From positions 1 through 64,000 of the IMG/VR virus record IMGVR_UViG_3300021420_000001: a DNA stretch of 64,000 bases; one strand, written 5' to 3'. This document shows, piece after piece, positions 34,405-41,241 of this stretch. The stretch comes from a virus. The notes under the pieces were generated by a model, which was not told the DNA's origin, did no database searches, and worked only from the letters and a program-made list of their open reading frames with translations. How positions within the stretch are numbered: position 1 is the first letter of the stretch; each line of letters opens with the position of its first letter. Position numbers and translations under genes: made by a program.

Positions 34405-35630
34405 CAGTAGGCACTATTGACGGAAGAACTACCGAAGGGCGAATTCAAGTAAGGAACCGCTCCAGGCAAACCTCTCGCAAATCCTCCAGCATCGGTCACC
34501 CCAGGCAGGTTCGCGTTGATAGTCCCGACATTGACTGTGCTTACGGTCGAGTTGCGTGTCGTGCGGTTATTGACGCTTGAAGCCGCAGCAGCACCTTTAG
34601 CCCCAGTCAAGGAGCCGCTGGCAATAACGACGCCACCTTCCTCGATACTGTAACCCGTAGCGCCTGATAGGATGCCTATTCCAGTGTCCCCACGAGGAAC
34701 TAACTTCTTTACTGGACCTTGCGGTTCCAACCCAAATACTCGTGACAACCAAGCCGGAGGGGTTCCAAATCGATCATGAACATGTTTTTCTAAGTCAGTC
34801 TCGATCTTCTTGGCTTCAGGGCTTCCAGAAGGGGCAAGCCATTTAGTTAAAAGGGTGGTGAGGCTATTTATGGCAGGAATAAAGTAATTTAACAGTACGC
34901 GAGCGACGTTATTTGCCGCTGTATCGAACAACGTCATGCTTGCGATGAATTCTTCCGAGAAGGTTCCCACTCCATCCCCCGCCGGAGTAACCTTCTCGGC
35001 TGCTGGTAATCGCTTATCAAGTTCCAGCAGCAAGTTGATCATGCGCTCGTTCATGCCTGGGAATTCACGCGCCACCGCGCCAAATTGTGCGCCCGATACT
35101 CCAGGGGTCCGACCATAGCGCGACAGGGCTTCAAGAGCCTTGATCGGCTTGTCATAGTCTTCTGGACGTAGTCCTATCTGCTTAAAGGCGGCCAACAACC
35201 CCGCTGGCGGATTACCTGGGTTACGTAGGAAATCTTGCCAGGTATCGGAAAGTCCACCAATAGCCGCATCAGCATCTTCGGCCGAACCGCCGATGGATTG
35301 CATAGCAATACGCCATTTGGCGATTTCTTGCGAAGAAGCATTGACAGTCCGGGCTAGTCGAGCGGCAGAGGCATCAAGGTGCGTCAGGTGTCCGACTATA
35401 TCCGCGATACCTCTGCCGCCATAGAAAGCTGCGACAAATCCGATAGCCTCGCGTTTAAGCCCAATAAAGAACTCAATGACCTTCTTGCCTTGGGACTCGA
35501 CTTCCTTTCCACCTTTGGTCGCTTCTTCCTCAAGCTTACGGATAGAAGCCATTGCAGACTTCTGCCCCGCAGTAAATTTCGCGGGATCGAGCGCTAACTC
35601 CAGAATGAGGCTGTCGATTACAGTGGGAAT
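34404..35630 (-). CDS. Tail tape measure protein, apparent ATT start
   Basis: 408 residues if started at the ATT at 35628-35630, which has GGAG seven bases upstream. The first in-frame ATG is 26 codons later (35552), but the intervening codons read PTVIDSLILELALDPAKF, a typical tape-measure N-terminus, and contain no ATG, GTG or TTG. Then a coiled coil (RKLEEEATKGGKEVESQGKKV), a hydrophobic region, and a loose C-terminus. Determines tail length; short for a myovirus, suggesting a short tail. Confidence 0.85.
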   Translation of the reverse strand: MPTVIDSLILELALDPAKFTAGQKSAMASIRKLEEEATKGGKEVESQGKKVIEFFIGLKREAIGFVAAFYGGRGIADIVGHLTHLDASAARLARTVNASSQEIAKWRIAMQSIGGSAEDADAAIGGLSDTWQDFLRNPGNPPAGLLAAFKQIGLRPEDYDKPIKALEALSRYGRTPGVSGAQFGAVAREFPGMNERMINLLLELDKRLPAAEKVTPAGDGVGTFSEEFIASMTLFDTAANNVARVLLNYFIPAINSLTTLLTKWLAPSGSPEAKKIETDLEKHVHDRFGTPPAWLSRVFGLEPQGPVKKLVPRGDTGIGILSGATGYSIEEGGVVIASGSLTGAKGAAAASSVNNRTTRNSTVSTVNVGTINANLPGVTDAGGFARGLPGAVPYLNSPFGSSSVNSAY

Positions 35631-35632
35631 TG

Positions 35633-36270
35633 TCAGTCTCCGTCGGGCTTGCGCTGACTCAGAATGCGTTGATTGTGGGCATCCACGTTCACGACCTCAA
35701 GAATGTCGTAGAGGTCCTCGATTGAGAGGATTGTCTTACATTCAGCCATTGTCGCTTTACCACCAGAGATCACCGCGCCGACTAACGGTGAAACGTTTAC
35801 GTACTCAAGGAGTTCATTGCTGTCGAAACTTCCGAGATCAACTTCGACAGGCTGTCGGCGAAAGAAAAACCAGTATGCAGCTCCAGCACTTCAGACCGTA
35901 ACCAACCCAACGTAGCAACCTCTTGAATCTCACCTGGGATCAAGGGGCGGGCCGAAGCCATATCTCTCTTGTCAGGAATGGCCTTGACACAGTCCAGCAT
36001 CTCGTCCAGAAGTGGCGAAAGCTCCTCGAACTTGACCGAGGCTCGGAGGAAGACATTCAAGGTCACAATGGCGACCCCGACCATGCCGAGACTCTGGATG
36101 TTGGTTGGAATCTGGGAGTCGGAACCCTTAAGCGCCAGGAAGGCCCGCATGGCCCACTTCTCGGCCTGGGCGGCGGGCATTTCTGTTATGAGAAAGCTCT
36201 TGTTGACGTCACGCCCCCAGGAAGGTTCATTCGGTACGGTTACGATTTTCTGCTTGAACAACGAATCCAC
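35633..36270 (-). CDS. Tail assembly chaperone with probable -1 frameshift
   Basis: Zero-frame product is 157 residues, ending at the TAA at 35797-35799. The -1 frame is open from before that stop to a TGA at 35633-35635 and reads as a plausible continuation (NELLEYVNVSPLVGAVISGG, then LSIEDLYDILEVVNVDAHNQR). A slip at the T-rich run GGTTTTTCTTTC (plus-strand 35860-35871) would make a protein of about 212 residues, like lambda gpG/gpGT. The arrangement (sheath, tube, chaperone pair, tape measure) is the usual one. Confidence 0.75.
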
Positions 36271-36279
36271 GGTTACTCC

Positions 36280-36468
36280 TTACGGTTTCAGCTTCGGGTA
36301 CTCTAACTCGGGTTCGTCCACCTTACCCTGTGGCGGGTAATCCATCGGGGTCAGGAACTCGACTCGCTTGATCGTAATCCCATCATCCTGAAATTCAAAG
36401 GCCTTGACAAACGGGCAGTATGTCTGATGTAGGTTACCACACCAACGGCAAGGTTGTGACAATGTCAT
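36280..36468 (-). CDS. Small conserved phage zinc-type protein
   Basis: 62 residues: CRWCGNLHQTYCPFVKAFEF and TIKRVEFLTP, a pattern found beside tail genes of other phages. The Cys/His set may bind zinc. Lies between tube and chaperone genes. Confidence 0.7.
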   Translation of the reverse strand: MTLSQPCRWCGNLHQTYCPFVKAFEFQDDGITIKRVEFLTPMDYPPQGKVDEPELEYPKLKP

Positions 36469-36692
36469 GGGAAGCTCTTGACTCGTGGGCTCGTTTCTTC
36501 CTAAGTCTGATAGGCGGAACGGCTGTAATGATGCTGGCTACAATTTTGCTAATAGCTACAAGGGCTCCATTTATCGGCCATTTAGCAATGACTTTTGGAT
36601 GGCTCGTTTGTTGTGGATTTGCCTGGGCAATTTTGAATTTATTCAAGCTACCTAAGCAGCCTGCGGGAACGAAGACTGCCACCGAATCATGA
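36462..36692 (+). CDS. Possible plus-strand membrane protein inside minus block
   Basis: 76 residues from an ATG with AAGG eight bases upstream; fills the gap between minus-strand genes at 36468 and 36652. Two membrane helices (LSLIGGTAVMMLATILLIA and LAMTFGWLVCCGFAWAILNLF). Overlaps the tube gene end by 41 bases. It would be the only plus-strand gene in the block, so it needs support from homologues. Confidence 0.4.
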   Translation: MSWEALDSWARFFLSLIGGTAVMMLATILLIATRAPFIGHLAMTFGWLVCCGFAWAILNLFKLPKQPAGTKTATES

Positions 36693-37083
36693 ACTTACGA
36701 GGCTTCAGCGTACGGCCCGCATTCGGCATGACCGGATATGTAATCAAGAATCCATTGGAGAGCGTCCACTTGGTTCCAATAGCGGGAAGTTTGACCTGAC
36801 CAGAAGCTGCGTATTTGGTCTTGTTGGCTTGTTCCTGCGTCCACCATGAATCGAACACCGCATTGGAAGCCGAATCAGCTTGGAGCGTGATACTCCAAGC
36901 CACCGGGACGAAGACGAAGCCTGCTGAAAGAATGCCGTCTACGCCCATGAGGGTCTCACCCGCCTCCAGCGGCTCGACATCAAAGATGTCGTCAGCCGCA
37001 AAGCCTTGGAGCTGGACCGGGGCTAGTAAGACGTTCGGAATTGTCAAAATGACTATGCTATTGGCGGCTGTTATGTTGCCCAT
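36652..37083 (-). CDS. Tail tube protein
   Basis: 143 residues. VLLAPVQLQGFAADDIFDVEP, GVDGILSAGFVFVPVAWSITLQADSASNAVFDSW fits tail tube proteins of DUF3383-sheath phages. Directly follows the sheath gene after a 125-base gap. Confidence 0.87.
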   Translation of the reverse strand: MGNITAANSIVILTIPNVLLAPVQLQGFAADDIFDVEPLEAGETLMGVDGILSAGFVFVPVAWSITLQADSASNAVFDSWWTQEQANKTKYAASGQVKLPAIGTKWTLSNGFLITYPVMPNAGRTLKPRKFMIRWQSSFPQAA

Positions 37084-37113
37084 AGGATTCGGGACCTCAA
37101 GTTAGAGGGTTTC

Positions 37114-37205
37114 GACGGCCAGAGACCGTCGTGGACGCGTTTTCGGGGGTTGGGGGCTAGGAAGGGGCGGTCTTCGCGAAAGGACGCGCCAGCGACCTTC
37201 TCAGC
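37114..37205. repeat. Structured intergenic element, copy 2, plus 22-bp repeat
   Basis: Gap between sheath and tube genes (37084-37208). Hairpin GACGG-CCAGAGA-CCGTC (37114-37130), then GTGGACGCG, a G-rich run (37145-37168), and GGACGCG at 37183. The related element at 11402 has ATCGG/CCGAT in the same stem. 37184-37205 is an exact 22-base repeat of 21823-21844. No gene is seen in the gap. Confidence 0.6.
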
Positions 37206-37208
37206 CCG

Positions 37209-38969
37209 TTACTGGACCTCGATAGAAGCCATGTTGATCTGCTGTACCGAGCCGCCGTCAGCATACCATAGAGAAATGGGGGGAGACCCCCTTGCAGCCC
37301 GGACGGCTGGTGATGCTGGGAGAACCTGTAGATACCAGCCCTGGTTGCTGACTGTGCCAGCAACGTTCGCACCAGCCGCCGTATTGATGGCGATGACCTC
37401 GGTCGAGGAAAGGATGACCCCGACCCGGATTGCACCAAAGTTGAGAGCCTGCTGAATTGGGGTGGCAAGCGCCTGTTCGATCAAGGCGTTTCCTGCGGCA
37501 TTGTACGGGATCGAGTTGATCGTGCCCAAGAGATTCATCAAGGCCAACTGGAACTGTGAGTTCATCCAGATCTGATTGACGTAGCTGTCCAACCACAGGA
37601 ACGGTCCCGAAATCGATCCAGGATAGGCGAAGACGAAACCAGCGTTGGCTGTCGCGTAGGCACCATAGAAGTTGTAGCCATTCGCGATCAGATTGGAGGC
37701 AATGGTCTGGTTCGTGACCGTTGCCGTCAGGCCACTGTAGGTGTCGAAGGCGATAGTCGCCCGACCATTGGTCTGGTTGAAATTGAGCTGTGCGATCGAA
37801 CCAGAGACCGCCGCGACCAGGAATTCATTGTTCGGGTCGTACCAGACCGAGGTTCCGGTATAGTTACTGCCGTTGACGCCGACCAGATAACCGAGAGAGG
37901 TCGTAGCCGGAACCGTCGAGGTCGGGCTTGCATCATTATCCCAGGCCAAGTAGGCGTAGCGATTATTCTGGCCGTTAGTCCAGGCCGCAAAGGCGAGTTT
38001 GTTGGTGTTACTACCCGTATTGATGGATCCGACAAGATCCGGATTGAAGGCCGTGAAGAACGTAGCCCAATTCGTCGTGACTTGTATGAGTCCGTTCATG
38101 AAGGCGGCGGGCGTCGTAGCTGCTGCGCCCTGAGACAAGACCGCCCCTGTGACCTGCGTCAATAGCAAGTTGGTAGCAAGAGCCCCAGAACCGAACGTGA
38201 TAGTTGACCCACTCCCGGACGTAGCCGAAACTATCGTAAAGGCTCCGGATACGGAGTCGTAGATGACCCCTGGCGCAAACGCGGTCATACTCGCAGAGAT
38301 TGCGAGCTGTGAGGCGCTAACCTGATAGGTTCCGGTACCGCCAGCTGAACCAGAAAGTTGTGAGATGATATAGGTACCGAGTGTGACGCCCGTACCCTGG
38401 ACAACGTCACCGACGCCGATCGTACCAGAGGAAAGGGATGAAATTGTAAGAGTTGTCCCTGGAGTAAATGCTCCGGTACCGCCGATCGAACCCGTAAAGG
38501 TTGCAGCCTGCGCTCCCTGGATCAGAAGTCCGTTGGCAATAATCTGCGCCGCATTGGAGAAGCTGGTCGCAGCGGCTAGGCTGATCGAAGCCGTCTTGAC
38601 TGATCCATCGATCGAAAGGCCAAGCGTGCCACTATAGCCTTGTAAGGTACCGAGCGTGATCGCCGAGATATTGCCGCCACGTAGATAAGCCGAAGCCGCA
38701 TTGAGAGGGCATTGTGCCATCAACAATGCCGCCGGAACCTGGGTGGCGTTTGCATTACCACTGAAGTAAGCGTTAGCAAGCGCGGTCTTAGCAGCATCTC
38801 CCGCCCCAAAGAAACTGATGACTGCCGCCGCTGACGGGAAGGACTGAACCGTGCCAATTGGAATGCGCGTGCTTTCGGTCAGCGCCAGCCCAATCAGGTT
38901 AAGGCCTGATCCGCCCGCACTGATGACGCTCGGAGTTACCGCAACAATAGCTGAGGCCGGGATTGTCAT
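37209..38969 (-). CDS. Tail sheath protein (DUF3383)
   Basis: Contractile sheath subunit of 586 residues. PSVISAGGSGLNLIGLAL, FFGAGDAAKTALANAYFSG, AYLRGGNISAITLG at the N-terminus and TWATFFT/AAWTNGQNNRYAYLAWD in the middle are typical of the family. Residues about 157-230 hold an inserted Thr/Gly/Ser module (GSAGGTGTYQVSAS) also found in the baseplate J and neck proteins. Most strongly recognised sign of a contractile tail here. Confidence 0.92.
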   Translation of the reverse strand: MTIPASAIVAVTPSVISAGGSGLNLIGLALTESTRIPIGTVQSFPSAAAVISFFGAGDAAKTALANAYFSGNANATQVPAALLMAQCPLNAASAYLRGGNISAITLGTLQGYSGTLGLSIDGSVKTASISLAAATSFSNAAQIIANGLLIQGAQAATFTGSIGGTGAFTPGTTLTISSLSSGTIGVGDVVQGTGVTLGTYIISQLSGSAGGTGTYQVSASQLAISASMTAFAPGVIYDSVSGAFTIVSATSGSGSTITFGSGALATNLLLTQVTGAVLSQGAAATTPAAFMNGLIQVTTNWATFFTAFNPDLVGSINTGSNTNKLAFAAWTNGQNNRYAYLAWDNDASPTSTVPATTSLGYLVGVNGSNYTGTSVWYDPNNEFLVAAVSGSIAQLNFNQTNGRATIAFDTYSGLTATVTNQTIASNLIANGYNFYGAYATANAGFVFAYPGSISGPFLWLDSYVNQIWMNSQFQLALMNLLGTINSIPYNAAGNALIEQALATPIQQALNFGAIRVGVILSSTEVIAINTAAGANVAGTVSNQGWYLQVLPASPAVRAARGSPPISLWYADGGSVQQINMASIEVQ

Positions 38970-38995
38970 TTTTGGCTATTCCTTGCGTCCGGAGG

Positions 38996-39703
38996 TCATA
39001 TAACCTCTACGAGATTCAGGGCGAGAATGGATGCGAATTGCTGGCTCACAGAAATGTACTGGTTGGCCTGGAGACAGGCCTCAACGATCCAGCGATCTTC
39101 CATCGCCTCTTGGTCATTTATGAAAACCATCTGTTTGGGATCGTCAGCATACAAAGGCGCAACATCAAAACCAGAACTGATGAACTGATTTACTCCGTAC
39201 TCGTCGCGTAGCGAAGTCGAGATGACTACTGAATTATCCGCCGATGAGGGGCCATGTACATCCAGCTGGATTTTCCACTCGGTAGGCTGAAGCAACGCCT
39301 TCAATCCAGCAGCCATCAATTGACTAGACACAGTCTGTGAATTCGAGATCGAATAAGTCCCTGGACCACCAGACCCAGAAATGAACGCTGTTATCGTCAA
39401 CGAGCCCGTAGCAAGCCCCGTACCGAAGACCTGAGCACCAATTGCGATGGTCCCAGAGGCGACCGAACTCACGGTCATTACAGTTCCGGCTATCGAAGCC
39501 GTAAAGACTGTATCAGTATAGGTATCGACATTGGTCTCAAGACGCGTCTGGCTCAGCGGGGTCATCATCACGAAATCAGAGCCGACAGGCTCAGGAACGC
39601 GATTGACCTGAGACTTATAGATCCCAACTCCTGGCGGGAGAACAGCGGTCAGAAAGTTACCCAGGGCCGCAAAGACGTTGGCCTGATTAGGAGTAGGTAT
39701 CAA
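38996..39703 (-). CDS. Neck/tail terminator protein (LIC_12616-like)
   Basis: 235 residues. FAALGNFLTAVLPPGVGIYKSQVNRVPEP and TEWKIQLDVHGPSSADNSVVISTSLRDEYG match phage neck terminator proteins. Residues about 67-131 are an inserted module (SGTIAIGAQVFGTG, GGPGTYSISNSQTVSS), as in the sheath. Confidence 0.82.
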   Translation of the reverse strand: MIPTPNQANVFAALGNFLTAVLPPGVGIYKSQVNRVPEPVGSDFVMMTPLSQTRLETNVDTYTDTVFTASIAGTVMTVSSVASGTIAIGAQVFGTGLATGSLTITAFISGSGGPGTYSISNSQTVSSQLMAAGLKALLQPTEWKIQLDVHGPSSADNSVVISTSLRDEYGVNQFISSGFDVAPLYADDPKQMVFINDQEAMEDRWIVEACLQANQYISVSQQFASILALNLVEVI

Positions 39704-39888
39704 GGTAACGCCAACGCGAAGTTAATCAAATCAGCGTCGGCTAGATTCGTGTAGACACCTTGCGGATTGGGAGCCAGCACATTACCGACACCGTCAACCT
39801 GGATTTCGCTGTCAGCAATAGCGTCGATGAGGTCAGCGTTAGTGGTTGACTTCGCAAGGATTTGCGCACGCGCGGTTGCGACGTTCAT
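39700..39888 (-). CDS. Small hypothetical protein
   Basis: 62 residues with ATGA overlap to the terminator gene. Helix (TARAQILAKSTTNADLIDAIADSE) and short strand region. Probably a minor neck component by position. Confidence 0.6.
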   Translation of the reverse strand: MNVATARAQILAKSTTNADLIDAIADSEIQVDGVGNVLAPNPQGVYTNLADADLINFALALP

Positions 39889-39912
39889 GGAGACCTCAAA
39901 GGCTTTGTAAAT

Positions 39913-40004
39913 TGGTGCTTCCGGAACGGATTCGAACCGCCCTACAACGCTTTATCCGGTTCTGTCACGGACCAAGGCGTCGATCATCCAATGAGTTCGG
40001 AAGC
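39913..40004 (-). other. tRNA-like element (atypical or degenerate)
   Basis: 92 bases fitting exactly into the gap between two genes. Minus strand begins GCTTCCG and ends CGGAAGCACCA: a perfect 7-bp acceptor stem with encoded CCA. GGTTCGAATCC lies where a T-arm loop belongs. No standard anticodon arm can be drawn and one base too many lies between T-stem and acceptor, so it is not a normal tRNA. Could be a decayed class II tRNA or a tRNA mimic. Confidence 0.45.
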
Positions 40005-40005
40005 G

Positions 40006-40422
40006 TTAGTAGGTCTGAGCCTGGAGCGCGGCTAGTAGCGCAGGAGATGAGCTATCGTTCTGTAAGACCAGAACCGCCTTTACCCAGTCAGGCCATTGTT
40101 CAGGGACAGCCGTGACGAGCCAGACCGTACCATCAGGGAGAACGATGACATCGCCGCCCTTGAGGGTGACTCGCTGGCCGGCGCTGATGACACCGTTGGT
40201 ATAAAGCGTACGGAGCGTGCCATTCAGATTGAGACCCTCGACCTGATGGAGGTCCTTGATCGAAAGCTCTTGCACCTGACCTTGAACTACGACCGGGGAA
40301 GCGTACTGCGGGGAACGGGAATAGTCAGCGTTGGTGATGCTTCCGGTACTAGAACGGACAATGATCGGGATTGGAGGGTTGACTGTTCCAACCATGCCCT
40401 GGACTAGTCCGTGCATGTTCAT
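40006..40422 (-). CDS. Virion-associated protein, unknown
   Basis: 138 residues from an ATG overlapping the previous stop. Beta-rich, with PIIVRSSTGSITNADYSRSP and TLKGGDVIVLPDGTVWLVTAVPEQW; looks like a small head-tail or tail completion protein. Placed in the neck gene group. Confidence 0.65.
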   Translation of the reverse strand: MNMHGLVQGMVGTVNPPIPIIVRSSTGSITNADYSRSPQYASPVVVQGQVQELSIKDLHQVEGLNLNGTLRTLYTNGVISAGQRVTLKGGDVIVLPDGTVWLVTAVPEQWPDWVKAVLVLQNDSSSPALLAALQAQTY

Positions 40423-40817
40423 TGGATAGCCGAAACGATCCCAAGCCTACGACATTCTTCCAAGGCTGCGTCAGCAGGGCCATTTATCCAAGATAGTTCT
40501 TGTTGCTCCTTAGTCATTCCTTCAGGTGGATTCATATGGGCAACAGCTTCACAGATAGGGCAATATTCTGTCCCATCCGGTTTCGCGCCCATAAGGTAGA
40601 GGCCTCCCATTTTCAATGCTTGACTAGTAATCATCCAATGACAAGACATTAATGGATCATAATCCGGAGTACCGCCTTTTAATTCAGTTACTGCATCAGT
40701 GATGGCTTCTTCACCACTCTTTGCCCCCAAATGGGATAGACCACGATTCTTAATTGCAGTCCGTAATTTATCCCAATGAGGTTGACATATACGCATTCGT
40801 CTATCTTTCTGATACAT
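40419..40817 (-). CDS. Conserved phage protein
   Basis: 132 residues. MRICQPHWDKLRTAIKNRGL, DYDPLMSCHWMITSQALKMG and CPICEAVAHMNPP recur in many phages; the paired Cys may bind zinc. Role unknown. The first eight residues could be dispensable (ATG at the eighth codon). Confidence 0.75.
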   Translation of the reverse strand: MYQKDRRMRICQPHWDKLRTAIKNRGLSHLGAKSGEEAITDAVTELKGGTPDYDPLMSCHWMITSQALKMGGLYLMGAKPDGTEYCPICEAVAHMNPPEGMTKEQQELSWINGPADAALEECRRLGIVSAIQ

Positions 40818-40995
40818 AACCCTCAGTACAGAACGCGACCGTTACCTTTGGTGTTCGGAACCCAGCATCGATCGGGGAGTCAGGCAGGATCGTACCAATG
40901 AAACTCTTGGCATCGGTCAGACAAGTCATCCGGTCAATACGGGGTTCCGCAACGATTGTCAGGTCCGAGTAGATCAGGACCAGGATGAAGGTCAT
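40801..40995 (-). CDS. Small hypothetical protein
   Basis: 64 residues, overlapping neighbours at both ends. Short hydrophobic start (FILVLIYSDLTIV) followed by a beta-type region. Function unknown. Confidence 0.5.
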   Translation of the reverse strand: MTFILVLIYSDLTIVAEPRIDRMTCLTDAKSFIGTILPDSPIDAGFRTPKVTVAFCTEGYVSER

Positions 40996-41234
40996 ACCAA
41001 CTCTGGGTTCAACATTTTCTCGAAGATCGTGATACTGGTCTTACGTTCGACAATTGGACGGAAGCGCCAATTCTGCCAAGCACGTCCAGACCCATCAATA
41101 TCAATACAACCAATTCCGTTTGTCAATGAATGCACCACGTAAATACGATTTTTGACCAGAGGATAGGTGCAATGCCATTTGTTCGCAGGCAGACTAGCAT
41201 CAACACAAACAACTTTCTGTCCAACATGGAACAT
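40992..41234 (-). CDS. Small conserved phage protein
   Basis: 80 residues. FHVGQKVVCVDASLP, LVKNRIYVVHSL and WRFRPIVERKTSI form an SH3-like pattern found in many phage small proteins. Function unknown. Last gene of the neck group before the island. Confidence 0.7.
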   Translation of the reverse strand: MFHVGQKVVCVDASLPANKWHCTYPLVKNRIYVVHSLTNGIGCIDIDGSGRAWQNWRFRPIVERKTSITIFEKMLNPELV

Positions 41235-41241
41235 GAGGCAA

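Noticed and set aside
39913-40004. Annotating a normal tRNA gene
   Set aside because: No standard anticodon arm or D-arm can be drawn and the spacing between T-stem and acceptor is off by one.
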